From: Pseudoneobacillus sp052180215
Lineage (GTDB): Bacteria; Bacillota; Bacilli; Bacillales; Cytobacillaceae
DNA length: 64,000 nt
Direction of reading: 5' to 3'
Assembly (NCBI RefSeq): GCF_052180215.1
Contig: NZ_CP197471.1
Location: 1,584,001 to 1,648,000 of the forward strand
Made by a program: the position numbers and the translations under genes. Of this stretch, positions 1 to 7,995 are shown one piece after another (position 1 is the stretch's first letter; each line of letters starts with the position of its first letter). The notes beneath the pieces were generated by a model that had not been told where the DNA came from, did no database searches, and was given only the letters and a program-made list of their open reading frames with translations.

Positions 1-191
1 ATACTTTAAAGGGATTAGCAAAAGCGAAGGGGTTTATTCGTACCGAAGTAGGACAACGAATTAGACTTCGCAAAACCCCAGAAATTATTTTCGAATGGGA
101 TGAATCGATTAATTATGGAAACCGAATTAATAGTATACTTCATCAGCTCCAAGAGGACAGCAGAGATAATGAAAAACACGAAGAAGAATAG
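1..191 (+). CDS. rbfA: 30S ribosome-binding factor A, C-terminal part (5' truncated)
   Basis: The frame starting at base 3 is open from the window edge to the TAG at 189-191 and gives 62 residues. It includes the stretch RKTPEIIFEWDESINYGNRI, which resembles the C-terminal end of Bacillus RbfA (TPEI...F..D.SI.YG.RI). RbfA binds the 30S subunit and helps 16S rRNA maturation and cold growth. The C-terminal tail is acidic and probably disordered. The position directly upstream of truB matches the nusA-infB-rbfA-truB order of Bacillus, which supports the call. Only the end of the gene is here, so the KH-like core cannot be checked. Confidence 0.85.
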   Translation, partial: TLKGLAKAKGFIRTEVGQRIRLRKTPEIIFEWDESINYGNRINSILHQLQEDSRDNEKHEEE

Positions 192-229
192 CAAATCTTA
201 AAGCATGCAAGATTAGAATGAATTTTTTT

Positions 230-281
230 AGGACTGAACTCATGGAATATTATTTATTCCCTCCTGAGTCAGTCCTTCTTT
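230..281 (+). terminator. Possible intrinsic terminator after rbfA
   Basis: An imperfect inverted repeat pairs AGGACTG(A)ACTCA at 230-242 with TGAGTCAGTCCT at 265-276, followed by a short T-rich run. The loop is long and the T tract weak, so partial read-through into truB is likely. Confidence 0.5.
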
Positions 282-337
282 GTATCACGTAAGGAGGTAA
301 AGTTTTTTTGTGAAAAAGTTAATAGGAGGTAAATGAT

Positions 338-1258
338 ATGGAAGGTATCCTTCCGCTTTTTAAACCAGCGGGACTAACGTCACACGATTGTGTATTTAAA
401 ATAAGAAAGATATTAAAAACAAAAAAGGTAGGACACACGGGAACACTTGACCCTGATGTAACAGGTGTATTACCCATATGTATCGGGAGAGCTACAAAAA
501 TTGCTGAATACATAACAGATGCAGGAAAATCTTATGAAGGGGAGGTGACTTTAGGATTTTCTACAACGACTGAAGATGCTTCAGGGGAAATCGTTGATCA
601 AAGAAAGATTGAATCGCCGATTTTACGTAGTAAGATTCTAGAGGTACTACAGGCGTTGCAAGGTGAAATAGTACAAACCCCCCCGATGTATTCTGCGGTT
701 AAAGTAAATGGTAAAAAACTTTATGAATATGCAAGGCAAGGGATTGTAGTAGAAAGACCTACTCGGAAGGTTAACATTTATTCAATTGAATTATTAGATG
801 ATAGAGATACGTTTAGTGGTGATACTATTTCCTTTAGCTTTCGTGTTACTTGCAGTAAGGGTACTTATATTCGAACGCTTGCTGTGATGATTGGTGAGAT
901 GCTTAATATTCCTGCGCATATGTCAAAGTTAAAAAGAATTCAATCCGCTTCTTTTTTACTTCAAGACTGTTTTACATTTGAAGAGGTAGAACAGTTTATG
1001 CTAAAAGGTGAAATGGATAAAATTTTATATCCATTAGAAGCTGGTATTTCTCATTTGCCGAAATATCAAATAAGTGATACAGTAGCAGAGAAAGTAAAGA
1101 ATGGGGCATTATTGCCTGTTCCAGAACAACTTTTAAATCAAAACGGTCCTATTGTCGTGGAAACTAAAAATGAAAAGGCACTGGCAATATACGCAATTCA
1201 TCCAAGTAAGCCTGACTTTTTAAAGCCTACAAAAGTTTTACGCAATGATACATTTTAA
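338..1258 (+). CDS. truB: tRNA pseudouridine(55) synthase TruB
   Basis: This 306-residue protein converts U55 to pseudouridine in the T-psi-C arm of nearly all tRNAs. The catalytic motif GHTGTLDPDVTGVLPI lies at residues 32-47, with the nucleophilic aspartate at about D38. A strong Shine-Dalgarno (AGGAGGTAA) lies 6-7 bases before the ATG. The length matches Bacillus TruB (about 300-310). The C-terminal third, residues 240-300, corresponds to the PUA-like RNA-binding extension of the family. It sits between rbfA and ribF as in other Bacilli and is separated from rbfA by a weak terminator-like hairpin. Identification is firm; no unusual feature was seen. Confidence 0.97.
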   Translation: MEGILPLFKPAGLTSHDCVFKIRKILKTKKVGHTGTLDPDVTGVLPICIGRATKIAEYITDAGKSYEGEVTLGFSTTTEDASGEIVDQRKIESPILRSKILEVLQALQGEIVQTPPMYSAVKVNGKKLYEYARQGIVVERPTRKVNIYSIELLDDRDTFSGDTISFSFRVTCSKGTYIRTLAVMIGEMLNIPAHMSKLKRIQSASFLLQDCFTFEEVEQFMLKGEMDKILYPLEAGISHLPKYQISDTVAEKVKNGALLPVPEQLLNQNGPIVVETKNEKALAIYAIHPSKPDFLKPTKVLRNDTF

Positions 1259-1293
1259 ATAAGGTACTGTTATTTAGAAAAGGGTGTCACATC

Positions 1294-2241
1294 GTGGAAG
1301 TTATAAAATTGCAGCATCCTCATAAAATGTCTAATTTTCCACCTATGGTTATGGCTTTGGGGTATTTTGATGGGGTGCATCTTGGACATCAAAAAGTGAT
1401 TAATGAAGCCAAAGAAGAAGCTAAAAAAAGTGGGCTGAAAAGTGCCGTAATGACTTTCGATCCGCATCCCTCTGTGGTTTTAGGAAAAGGCCAAAAACAT
1501 GTTAAATATATAAGTCCGCTTGATGAGAAAATAAGGATATTTGACCAATTGGGTATTGATTATGTGTTTATCGTGAGTTTTACACAAGAATTCGCGAATC
1601 TTTTGCCTCAGGAATTTGTAGATGAATACATCATTGGCTTAAATGTAAAACATGTGGTAGCTGGTTTTGATTTTTCATATGGAAGAATGGGCAAAGGGAC
1701 AATGGAAACACTACCTTTTCATTCGCGTAATGAATTTCACCACACTGTCATCCCAAAGCTTGCAAAAGAGGGAGAAAAAATCAGTTCAACTTTGATTAGA
1801 CAATATATCTTAAATGGGAAGACAGAAGAACTCCTAAATCTACTAGGTAGATATTACCAAACTGTAGGTGAGGTTATTCATGGTGATAAGAGGGGAAGAA
1901 CGATTGGATTTCCTACAGCCAATATTGATATGGCTGATGATTATTTGCTTCCGCCGCTAGGTGTTTATGCGGTAAGAATTGAAGTAGAGGGAAATTGGTA
2001 CGATGGCGTATGTAATGTTGGCCATAAGCCAACTTTTAACCATGGGAGCGGAGACAAACCTACTGTTGAAGTGCATATATTTGATTTTAATAAAGAAATT
2101 TACGGTCAAATTGTAAAAGTAGAATGGCATAAGTATATTCGAAAAGAACAAAAATTTAATGGCATAAATGAACTTGTTGCACAAATTGAAAAAGATAAGA
2201 AATTTGCTATGAACTATCTTGAAAATATTGTGTTTAGCTGA
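1294..2241 (+). CDS. ribF: Bifunctional riboflavin kinase / FAD synthetase RibF
   Basis: RibF makes FMN from riboflavin and ATP, then FAD from FMN and ATP, in the cytoplasm. The N-terminal nucleotidyltransferase domain has the signature MALGYFDGVHLGHQKV at about residues 20-35. The C-terminal flavokinase domain has GDKRGRTIGFPTANID at about residues 195-210 and spans roughly 180-310. The 315-residue length is typical. The start is a GTG with a modest ribosome binding site (AAAGGGTG), 35 bases after truB, so it is probably cotranscribed with truB. No terminator is evident directly after it, but a new promoter for rpsO lies just downstream. Confidence 0.96.
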   Translation: MEVIKLQHPHKMSNFPPMVMALGYFDGVHLGHQKVINEAKEEAKKSGLKSAVMTFDPHPSVVLGKGQKHVKYISPLDEKIRIFDQLGIDYVFIVSFTQEFANLLPQEFVDEYIIGLNVKHVVAGFDFSYGRMGKGTMETLPFHSRNEFHHTVIPKLAKEGEKISSTLIRQYILNGKTEELLNLLGRYYQTVGEVIHGDKRGRTIGFPTANIDMADDYLLPPLGVYAVRIEVEGNWYDGVCNVGHKPTFNHGSGDKPTVEVHIFDFNKEIYGQIVKVEWHKYIRKEQKFNGINELVAQIEKDKKFAMNYLENIVFS

Positions 2242-2258
2242 AAAAATGATAGTTAGAC

Positions 2259-2287
2259 TTGCTTTTTTTCGAAGAACGTTGTATTCT
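2259..2287 (+). promoter_or_regulatory. Candidate sigma-A promoter for rpsO
   Basis: TTGCTT at 2259-2264 and TATTCT at 2282-2287 are separated by exactly 17 bases, giving a plausible -35/-10 pair for a separate rpsO transcript. The -35 is only partly consensus. Confidence 0.4.
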
Positions 2288-2297
2288 TATTAACGTA

Positions 2298-2360
2298 TCA
2301 AATTGAACCTTTGCTTGGCAAGTCGATTCACCGACGCTTGCTCGGTAACAGGGGATTTGA
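2298..2360 (+). promoter_or_regulatory. Structured rpsO leader, candidate S15 autoregulatory element
   Basis: An outer helix pairs TCAAAT (2298-2303) with ATTTGA (2355-2360) and encloses a hairpin CAAGTCG (2319-2325) / CGACGCTTG (2332-2340). S15 of Geobacillus stearothermophilus is known to bind its own mRNA leader, and this folded leader sits just before the ribosome binding site. The S15-binding role is inferred from position and fold only. Confidence 0.45.
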
Positions 2361-2383
2361 AATTATCTTAGGAGGTGAATAGG

Positions 2384-2653
2384 ATGGCAATCACTCAAGA
2401 GCGTAAAAATGAACTTATCAATGAGTTCAAAACTCATGAGAGCGATACTGGATCTGCAGAAGTTCAAATCGCTGTCCTTACAGAATCAATCAATAACCTT
2501 AATGAGCACTTACGTACTCATAAGAAAGACCACCACTCACGTCGCGGTCTATTAAAAATGGTAGGTAAACGTCGTAATCTTTTAACTTACTTACGTAACA
2601 AAGATGTACAACGCTACCGTGTTTTAATTAACAAGCTTGGATTACGTCGATAA
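2384..2653 (+). CDS. rpsO: 30S ribosomal protein S15
   Basis: S15 is a primary 16S rRNA-binding protein of the 30S platform. The 89-residue product starts MAITQERKNE, as in Bacillus. An upstream GTG at 2375 lies inside the Shine-Dalgarno (GGAGGTG), so the ATG at 2384 was chosen; this also gives the usual family length. The conserved SRRGLL and the HHSR region at about residues 45-55 are present, as is the basic C-terminus. The gene is flanked by its own promoter, a structured leader and a strong terminator, so it can be expressed as a single unit. Codon choice (CGT, GTT, ACT) suggests high expression. Confidence 0.98.
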   Translation: MAITQERKNELINEFKTHESDTGSAEVQIAVLTESINNLNEHLRTHKKDHHSRRGLLKMVGKRRNLLTYLRNKDVQRYRVLINKLGLRR

Positions 2654-2660
2654 GTCAAAG

Positions 2661-2685
2661 AAGCGGGATTTTTCCCGCTTTTTTA
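2661..2685 (+). terminator. Intrinsic terminator of rpsO
   Basis: An 8-bp stem AAGCGGGA/TCCCGCTT with a TTTT loop is followed by a T run. Confidence 0.92.
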
Positions 2686-2810
2686 GTGTTTAAAGAAAAA
2701 ATACATATACATAATGATTTGAACTGTTTAGTTATTGGTCATACTAATATTGGACATTGTACAGATAAAAATGTTTATATTTTTTTATATAAGATGAAAA
2801 TACTTAGGGA

Positions 2811-2844
2811 AGTGAAAAATTCAGAATTTTTCGCTACCTTTTTT
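2811..2844 (+). promoter_or_regulatory. Terminator-like hairpin in the pnp leader
   Basis: AGTGAAAAATTC (2811-2822) pairs with GAATTTTTCGCT (2824-2835), giving about 12 base pairs with a G-U pair and almost no loop, followed by ACC and six Ts. It sits about 25 bases before the pnp ribosome binding site. It could be an attenuator or an RNase processing site for pnp control. In enterobacteria pnp is autoregulated through a leader hairpin; an equivalent here is inference. Confidence 0.4.
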
Positions 2845-2869
2845 ATGACGATAGAGAGGGGTAAAAATA

Positions 2870-4984
2870 ATGGAACAAGAAAAACATATCTATTCCATAG
2901 ATTGGGCTGGTAGACAACTCACTGTTGAACATGGCCAACTTGCAAAACAAGCAAGTGGTGCTGTATTAATTCGATATGGTGATACAGCTGTGTTAAGTAC
3001 TGCTACAGCATCTAAGGAACCAAAAAATTTAGACTTCTTCCCATTAACTGTGAATTACGAGGAGCGTTTATATGCGGTTGGGAAAATACCTGGCGGGTTT
3101 ATTAAAAGAGAGGGTCGTCCAAGTGAAAAGGCAATTTTAGCAAGCAGATTAATTGACCGACCAATTCGTCCGCTATTTGCTGATGGATTCCGAAATGATG
3201 TACAAGTTGTAAGTATTGTTATGAGTGTGGACCAAGATTGTTCATCCGAAATGGCTGCAATGTTTGGTTCTTCATTAGCACTAAGTGTATCTGATATCCC
3301 ATTCGAAGGTCCTATTGCTGGGGTGATTGTTGGTAGAATTGATGGCCAATTTATTATCAATCCTACAGTAGCGCAAATGGAAAATAGTGACATTCACTTA
3401 TCGGTTGCAGGAACAAAGGATGCAATTAACATGGTAGAAGCTGGTGCAAATGAAGTACCTGAAGAAGTTATGTTAGAGGCAATCATGTTTGGTCATGAGG
3501 AAATTAAGCGTTTAATCGAATTCCAAGAAAAAATTGTTGCCGAAGTTGGTAAAGACAAAAGAGAAATCGCTCTCTACGAAATAAATAAAGATATTGAAGC
3601 TACTGTTCGACAAATGTGTGAAGCAGAGCTTAACAACGCTATCCAAGTGCAAGAAAAACATGCACGTGAAGAAGCCATTAAAATAGTAAAAAATGATGTA
3701 ATTGCAAAATACGAAGCAGAAGAAGCAGATGCTGAAACTCTAAAACAAGTGAAACAAGTTTTGGACAAGCTAGTAAAAGCAGAGGTTCGTCGATTAATTA
3801 CAGTTGAAAAAGTACGTCCTGATGGTCGTAAAGCGGATGAAATTCGCCCTTTATCTTCTGAAGTAGGTTTATTGCCTCGTACACACGGATCTGGATTATT
3901 TACGCGTGGTCAAACCCAGGCTCTAAGTGTATGTACCCTTGGAGCATTAGGAGATGTTCAGATTTTAGATGGTTTAGGCCTTGAAGAAGAGAAACGATTT
4001 ATGCATCACTATAATTTCCCTCAATTCAGTGTAGGTGAAACAGGACCATCCAGAGGACCTGGAAGACGTGAAATTGGACATGGTGCTTTAGGAGAAAGAG
4101 CATTAGAACCTATCATCCCAGATGAAAAGGATTTCCCATATACGATTCGTTTGGTATCAGAAGTCCTAGAATCAAATGGCTCAACATCTCAAGCAAGTAT
4201 TTGTGCAAGTACTCTAGCTATGATGGATGCGGGAGTTCCTATTAAAGCCCCAGTAGCTGGTATCGCGATGGGTCTTGTAAAATCAGGAGAACATTACACA
4301 GTGCTTACTGATATTCAAGGTATGGAAGACCACCTAGGTGATATGGACTTTAAAGTAGCGGGTACTGCAAAAGGTGTTACGGCCTTGCAAATGGATATTA
4401 AAATCGAAGGTTTATCACGAGCTATACTTGAAGAAGCTCTTCAACAAGCAAAAATCGGTAGAATGCAAATCCTTCAATCCATGCTGGATACACTTTCTGC
4501 TCCGAAATCTGAGCTTTCAAGATACGCTCCGAAAATTTTAACAATGACCATTAATCCTGATAAAATTCGTGATGTTATTGGACCAAGTGGGAAGCAAATT
4601 AATAAGATTATTGAAGAAACTGGCGTAAAGATCGATATCGAGCAAGATGGTACCGTATTTATTTCTTCCACAAATGAAGAAATGAATCAAAAAGCGAAGA
4701 AAATTATTGAAGATATTGTCCGTGAAGTAGAAGTAGGGCAAATGTATCTAGGGAAAGTAAAACGAATTGAAAAATTTGGCGCTTTTGTTGAAATCTTCGC
4801 AGGTAAAGATGGACTTGTTCATATTTCAGAACTGGCTGAAGAACGAGTTGGAAAAGTAGAAGATGTCGTTTCCATTGGAGATGAAATTTTAGTGAAAGTT
4901 ACTGAAATTGATAAACAGGGTCGTGTAAATTTATCAAGAAAAGTCGTACTTAAAGAACAAAAAGAAAAGGCTGAACAGCAATAA
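2870..4984 (+). CDS. pnp: Polyribonucleotide nucleotidyltransferase (PNPase)
   Basis: PNPase is a trimeric phosphorolytic 3'-5' exoribonuclease, the main 3' mRNA decay enzyme of Bacillus. The 704-residue protein has two RNase PH-like domains (about 1-220 and 310-540) joined by a helical linker, a KH domain with the GPSG loop at about 565-570, and a C-terminal S1 domain (about 620-690, starting GQMYLGKVKRIEKFGAFVEI). The conserved GDMDFK motif of the catalytic second PH domain is at about 490-495. The ATG follows a GAGAGGGG ribosome binding site. Gene order after rpsO is typical. A stable hairpin lies in the leader and a terminator follows the gene. Confidence 0.98.
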   Translation: MEQEKHIYSIDWAGRQLTVEHGQLAKQASGAVLIRYGDTAVLSTATASKEPKNLDFFPLTVNYEERLYAVGKIPGGFIKREGRPSEKAILASRLIDRPIRPLFADGFRNDVQVVSIVMSVDQDCSSEMAAMFGSSLALSVSDIPFEGPIAGVIVGRIDGQFIINPTVAQMENSDIHLSVAGTKDAINMVEAGANEVPEEVMLEAIMFGHEEIKRLIEFQEKIVAEVGKDKREIALYEINKDIEATVRQMCEAELNNAIQVQEKHAREEAIKIVKNDVIAKYEAEEADAETLKQVKQVLDKLVKAEVRRLITVEKVRPDGRKADEIRPLSSEVGLLPRTHGSGLFTRGQTQALSVCTLGALGDVQILDGLGLEEEKRFMHHYNFPQFSVGETGPSRGPGRREIGHGALGERALEPIIPDEKDFPYTIRLVSEVLESNGSTSQASICASTLAMMDAGVPIKAPVAGIAMGLVKSGEHYTVLTDIQGMEDHLGDMDFKVAGTAKGVTALQMDIKIEGLSRAILEEALQQAKIGRMQILQSMLDTLSAPKSELSRYAPKILTMTINPDKIRDVIGPSGKQINKIIEETGVKIDIEQDGTVFISSTNEEMNQKAKKIIEDIVREVEVGQMYLGKVKRIEKFGAFVEIFAGKDGLVHISELAEERVGKVEDVVSIGDEILVKVTEIDKQGRVNLSRKVVLKEQKEKAEQQ

Positions 4985-5028
4985 ACAAAAAAGCCATTTT
5001 GGGGAAATAGCATAAAACATTAAAATGC

Positions 5029-5060
5029 AAGTCAGGGAATCCCTGGCTTTTTGCCTTTTA
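5029..5060 (+). terminator. Intrinsic terminator of pnp
   Basis: A 9-bp stem AAGTCAGGG/CCCTGGCTT with an AAT loop is followed by TTTTTGCCTTTT. Confidence 0.88.
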
Positions 5061-5176
5061 CATAATAAATAAGTTTTAATACTTATAAGTCCTAGAGAAT
5101 CGCCTTTTTTCTTATTATTGTTTCGTTCTACCTTGTCCTTTCCTTTCATAAATTTTATGGAAGGAGGTTGGGTAAA

Positions 5177-6166
5177 ATGAAAAGATGGATATATTTTGGG
5201 ATGTTGATGGTCATTGCAATTATGTTGGTGAACAATCCATTGACTAATAGGTATGTTTTATCCATAAAAACAGAGTCTATTCAGGTGGCAAAAATAGATC
5301 ATTCCTTAAAAAGTGAAATCACATCTCGAGCAAAAGATTTTGAAATTCCGGCAAATGATGCCAAAATAGATAAAGTATGGAAAGCAATGCCTGGATACAA
5401 TGGTTTAAAAGTAAATATTGAAGAATCATATAAAAATATGGCCAAACAGAAAAGATTTGATGAGCAAAAGGTAGTTCTTGAACAAGTGTCTCCTAAGATT
5501 CATTTAAATGATTTACCACCCTCGCCAATTTATAGAGGGCATCCAGAGAAACCAATGGTAGGATTTATTATTAATGTTGCTTGGGGAAATGAGTACATAT
5601 CTTCGATGCTAGAAACCTTAAAAAAATATAATCTTCATGCTACATTCTTCCTAGAAGGAAGATGGGTCCAAAAAAATCCTGATATAGCACAAATGATTGT
5701 TGCAGCAGGTCATGAGATTGGTAATCATTCCTATACACATCCCGATATGAAGATACTTTCTGCATCTAGAACTAGGGAAGAAATCATCCAAACAAATAAA
5801 GTAATAAAAGCAACCACTGGAATAACTCCTAAATGGTTTGGCCCACCAAGTGGAAGTTTTAGAGATGAAACGGTAAAAATTGCGGCGGAGTCTGGAATGG
5901 GTACGATCTTATGGAGCGTAGATACGATCGACTGGCAAAAACCCTCTGTAGATATATTGTTAAATAGGGTTTTAGGAAAGGTTCATAATGGTGCCTTAAT
6001 TTTAATGCATCCGACTGAATCGACTTCTAAATCTTTAGATACGCTTATCAGAAGCATTAAAGAAAAAAATCTTCAAATTGGAACCGTTTCAGAGGTATTG
6101 GATGAAAAAAGAATGATGAAAAATAATTTAAATTTAGGAGATGCTAAAAACAAAAGTACACGCTAA
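5177..6166 (+). CDS. ylxY: YlxY-type polysaccharide deacetylase-like sporulation protein
   Basis: The 329-residue protein has an N-terminal membrane anchor or signal (residues about 4-22) and a C-terminal NodB-homology domain (about 130-310). The second metal motif HSYTH is present (GHEIGNHSYTHPD), and so is an RPP-like loop (WFGPPSGSFRD). The first motif is not: NodB enzymes have TFDDG, and here the place reads NVAWGNE, so the catalytic aspartates are missing. The same substitution is, as I recall, seen in B. subtilis YlxY, so it may be a non-enzymatic carbohydrate-binding or structural protein. The ATG at 5177 was chosen because the upstream TTG lies inside the AGGAGG. It acts outside the membrane, probably during sporulation. 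Confidence 0.85.
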   Translation: MKRWIYFGMLMVIAIMLVNNPLTNRYVLSIKTESIQVAKIDHSLKSEITSRAKDFEIPANDAKIDKVWKAMPGYNGLKVNIEESYKNMAKQKRFDEQKVVLEQVSPKIHLNDLPPSPIYRGHPEKPMVGFIINVAWGNEYISSMLETLKKYNLHATFFLEGRWVQKNPDIAQMIVAAGHEIGNHSYTHPDMKILSASRTREEIIQTNKVIKATTGITPKWFGPPSGSFRDETVKIAAESGMGTILWSVDTIDWQKPSVDILLNRVLGKVHNGALILMHPTESTSKSLDTLIRSIKEKNLQIGTVSEVLDEKRMMKNNLNLGDAKNKSTR

Positions 6167-6170
6167 GGAA

Positions 6171-6192
6171 GGACATGAAATCCTACATGTCC
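6171..6192 (+). other. Small hairpin between ylxY and mlpA
   Basis: GGACATG and CATGTCC form a perfect 7-bp stem with an 8-base loop, without a T run, ending shortly before the mlpA ribosome binding site. It could affect mlpA translation or RNA stability; function is unknown. Confidence 0.4.
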
Positions 6193-6211
6193 ATGAACAG
6201 GAGGAATCTAG

Positions 6212-7453
6212 TTGATCAAAAAATATACATGTCAAAATGGAGTAAGAGTGGTACTTGAGAATATTCCCACAGTTCGTTCAGTTGCAATTGGTGTATGGAT
6301 TGGTACAGGTTCTAGGAATGAAAATCCACAAAATAATGGGATATCGCATTTTTTAGAACATATGTTTTTTAAAGGGACTAAAACGAGATCAGCTAGAGAA
6401 ATAGCTGAATCATTTGATAGTATTGGCGGACAAGTAAATGCTTTTACTTCTAAGGAATATACTTGTTACTACGCGAAAGTATTAGATACACACGCAGACT
6501 TTGCATTAGAAATATTATCAGATATGTTTTTTCATTCAACTTTCGATGAAGAGGAATTAAAAAAAGAGAAAAAGGTAGTCTATGAAGAAATTAAAATGTA
6601 TGAAGATACACCTGATGATATCGTTCATGATTTATTAAGTAAAGCGGTGTATGAAACTCATCCACTTGGATATCCAATACTTGGCTCAGAAGAAACCTTA
6701 GACACATTTACAGGGGAAACGTTGAAAAATTATATGCATGAAATGTATACTCCTGAAAATGTGGTTATTTCTATAGCAGGAAATGTAACAGAACCATTTA
6801 TTAAAGAAGTTGAGAAGTATTTTGGTTCTTATCAAGCGGGTACATCGACCCAAACCGAAAACATTCCAATCTTTCATTCGAATCGAATTACCCGAAAAAA
6901 GGAAACAGAACAAGCACATCTATGTTTAGGATTTGAAGGTCTTAAGGTTGGTCATGAGGATATCTATAGTTTAATTATCCTAAATAATGTTCTAGGTGGA
7001 AGTATGAGCAGTCGCTTATTTCAAGAGGTACGTGAACAACGTGGATTAGCTTATTCCGTTTTCTCCTATCACTCATCCTACCAGGATAGCGGAATCCTGA
7101 CTATTTATGGTGGAACTGGTGCTAAACAACTTGACTTGCTATTTGAAACCATACAAGAAACACTTGAAAAGTTTAAAAAAGAAGGCTTAACGGAAAAAGA
7201 GCTGTCTAATTGTAAAGAACAACTTAAAGGAAGCTTAATGTTAAGCCTTGAGAGTACAAATAGTCGGATGAGTAGAAATGGTAAAAACGAGTTGCTGCTT
7301 AAACGTCATCGTTCTTTAGATGAAATTGTTGAGCAAATCGATCAAGTCACAAAAGAAAGTGTAGATCGTCTGGCGAATTCAACCTTCACTGACCAGTATT
7401 CTGTATCTTTAATTAGCCCTGTGGGTGAATTGCCAAACAGTCTAAAATCATAA
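6212..7453 (+). CDS. mlpA: M16 family zinc protease MlpA (YmxG)
   Basis: This 413-residue protein belongs to the mitochondrial processing peptidase-like M16 family. The inverted zinc motif HFLEH is at residues 46-50, and the downstream glutamate region EEIKMYEDTPDD supplies the third ligand. A second, inactive-type M16 domain follows (about 210-400), with the conserved substrate-binding RGLAYSV region. It starts with TTG after a good AGGAGG. In B. subtilis the homolog influences extracellular protease gene expression; here the role is inferred from the family. It lies between ylxY and ymxH, the standard Bacillus order, and has its own downstream terminator. Confidence 0.93.
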   Translation: MIKKYTCQNGVRVVLENIPTVRSVAIGVWIGTGSRNENPQNNGISHFLEHMFFKGTKTRSAREIAESFDSIGGQVNAFTSKEYTCYYAKVLDTHADFALEILSDMFFHSTFDEEELKKEKKVVYEEIKMYEDTPDDIVHDLLSKAVYETHPLGYPILGSEETLDTFTGETLKNYMHEMYTPENVVISIAGNVTEPFIKEVEKYFGSYQAGTSTQTENIPIFHSNRITRKKETEQAHLCLGFEGLKVGHEDIYSLIILNNVLGGSMSSRLFQEVREQRGLAYSVFSYHSSYQDSGILTIYGGTGAKQLDLLFETIQETLEKFKKEGLTEKELSNCKEQLKGSLMLSLESTNSRMSRNGKNELLLKRHRSLDEIVEQIDQVTKESVDRLANSTFTDQYSVSLISPVGELPNSLKS

Positions 7454-7460
7454 AATGGTT

Positions 7461-7497
7461 AAAACCTTTTCCAAAATGGGAAAGGTTTTTATTTTTA
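7461..7497 (+). terminator. Intrinsic terminator of mlpA
   Basis: AAAACCTTTTCC (7461-7472) pairs with GGGAAAGGTTTT (7478-7489) and is followed by a T-rich tract. Confidence 0.9.
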
Positions 7498-7581
7498 TCC
7501 ATCAAATCAGTTCCCACACCTAGTCTATTTCTAGAGGACTTCCTATAAACTAATATATAAGGATTTTAGGAGGGGAGAATT

Positions 7582-7830
7582 TTGCGATTAAGTGAGTTAA
7601 GTGGTAAAGAAATTGTCGATGCAAAAAAGGCGGAACGGTTAGGTGTTCTTGGGCAAACAGACTTAGAGATAAATGAAAAAACGGGTCAAATTCAAGCACT
7701 TCTTATACCTTCTTTAAAATGGTTCGGATTAAGAAAGCAAGGTGGAGAAGTTAGAGTTCCGTGGAAACATATAAAAAAAGTAGGAACTGATATGATTATT
7801 ATTGATATTGAAGAGAATGAGGAGATGTAA
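7582..7830 (+). CDS. ymxH: YlmC/YmxH family sporulation protein
   Basis: The 82-residue protein matches the PRC-barrel-like YlmC/YmxH family: it begins MRLSELSGKEIVDAKKAERLGVLG and has the central pattern KTGQIQALLIP followed by a W-rich strand and VPWKHIKKVGTDMIIID. Its function is not established; members are conserved in spore formers and expressed during sporulation. It starts with TTG seven bases after AGGAGGGG. It stands alone between two terminators, directly upstream of the dipicolinate synthase genes, as in B. subtilis. A TATAAACTA sequence about 35 bases upstream resembles a sigma-K -10, but I could not find a convincing -35. Confidence 0.88.
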   Translation: MRLSELSGKEIVDAKKAERLGVLGQTDLEINEKTGQIQALLIPSLKWFGLRKQGGEVRVPWKHIKKVGTDMIIIDIEENEEM

Positions 7831-7837
7831 TCTCCTC

Positions 7838-7876
7838 AAAGCCCAAGTAATCTTTAAGATTGCTTGGGCTTTTTTA
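7838..7876 (+). terminator. Intrinsic terminator of ymxH
   Basis: AAGCCCAAGTAATCTT pairs with the near-complement AAGATTGCTTGGGCTT around a very small loop, and is followed by TTTTT. Confidence 0.92.
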
Positions 7877-7887
7877 TATAGATAAAT

Positions 7888-7916
7888 CACCTAATTCAGG
7901 TTCTCTACATAAGATG
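7888..7916 (+). promoter_or_regulatory. Candidate sigma-K promoter of the dpaA operon
   Basis: CACC at 7888-7891 carries the AC of the sigma-K -35, followed after 17 bases by CATAAGATG at 7908-7916, close to the -10 consensus CATANNNTA. B. subtilis spoVF is transcribed by sigma-K in the mother cell. The match is partial. Confidence 0.4.
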
Positions 7917-7995
7917 TTGAAGTAGTTCACTAGATAAATTTTTAAACTTATTATCATTTCCTGTTTGATTTTTCTAAAAGAAGGTGAATATTTAA

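Noticed and set aside
2686..2913. A 75-codon open frame between rpsO and pnp
   Set aside because: It overlaps the pnp start in another frame, begins within the rpsO terminator tail and has no ribosome binding site.
5147..5159. Palindrome CATAAA-T-TTTATG before ylxY
   Set aside because: Short and AT-only; CATAAATT resembles a sigma-E -10, but no -35 was found at the right distance.
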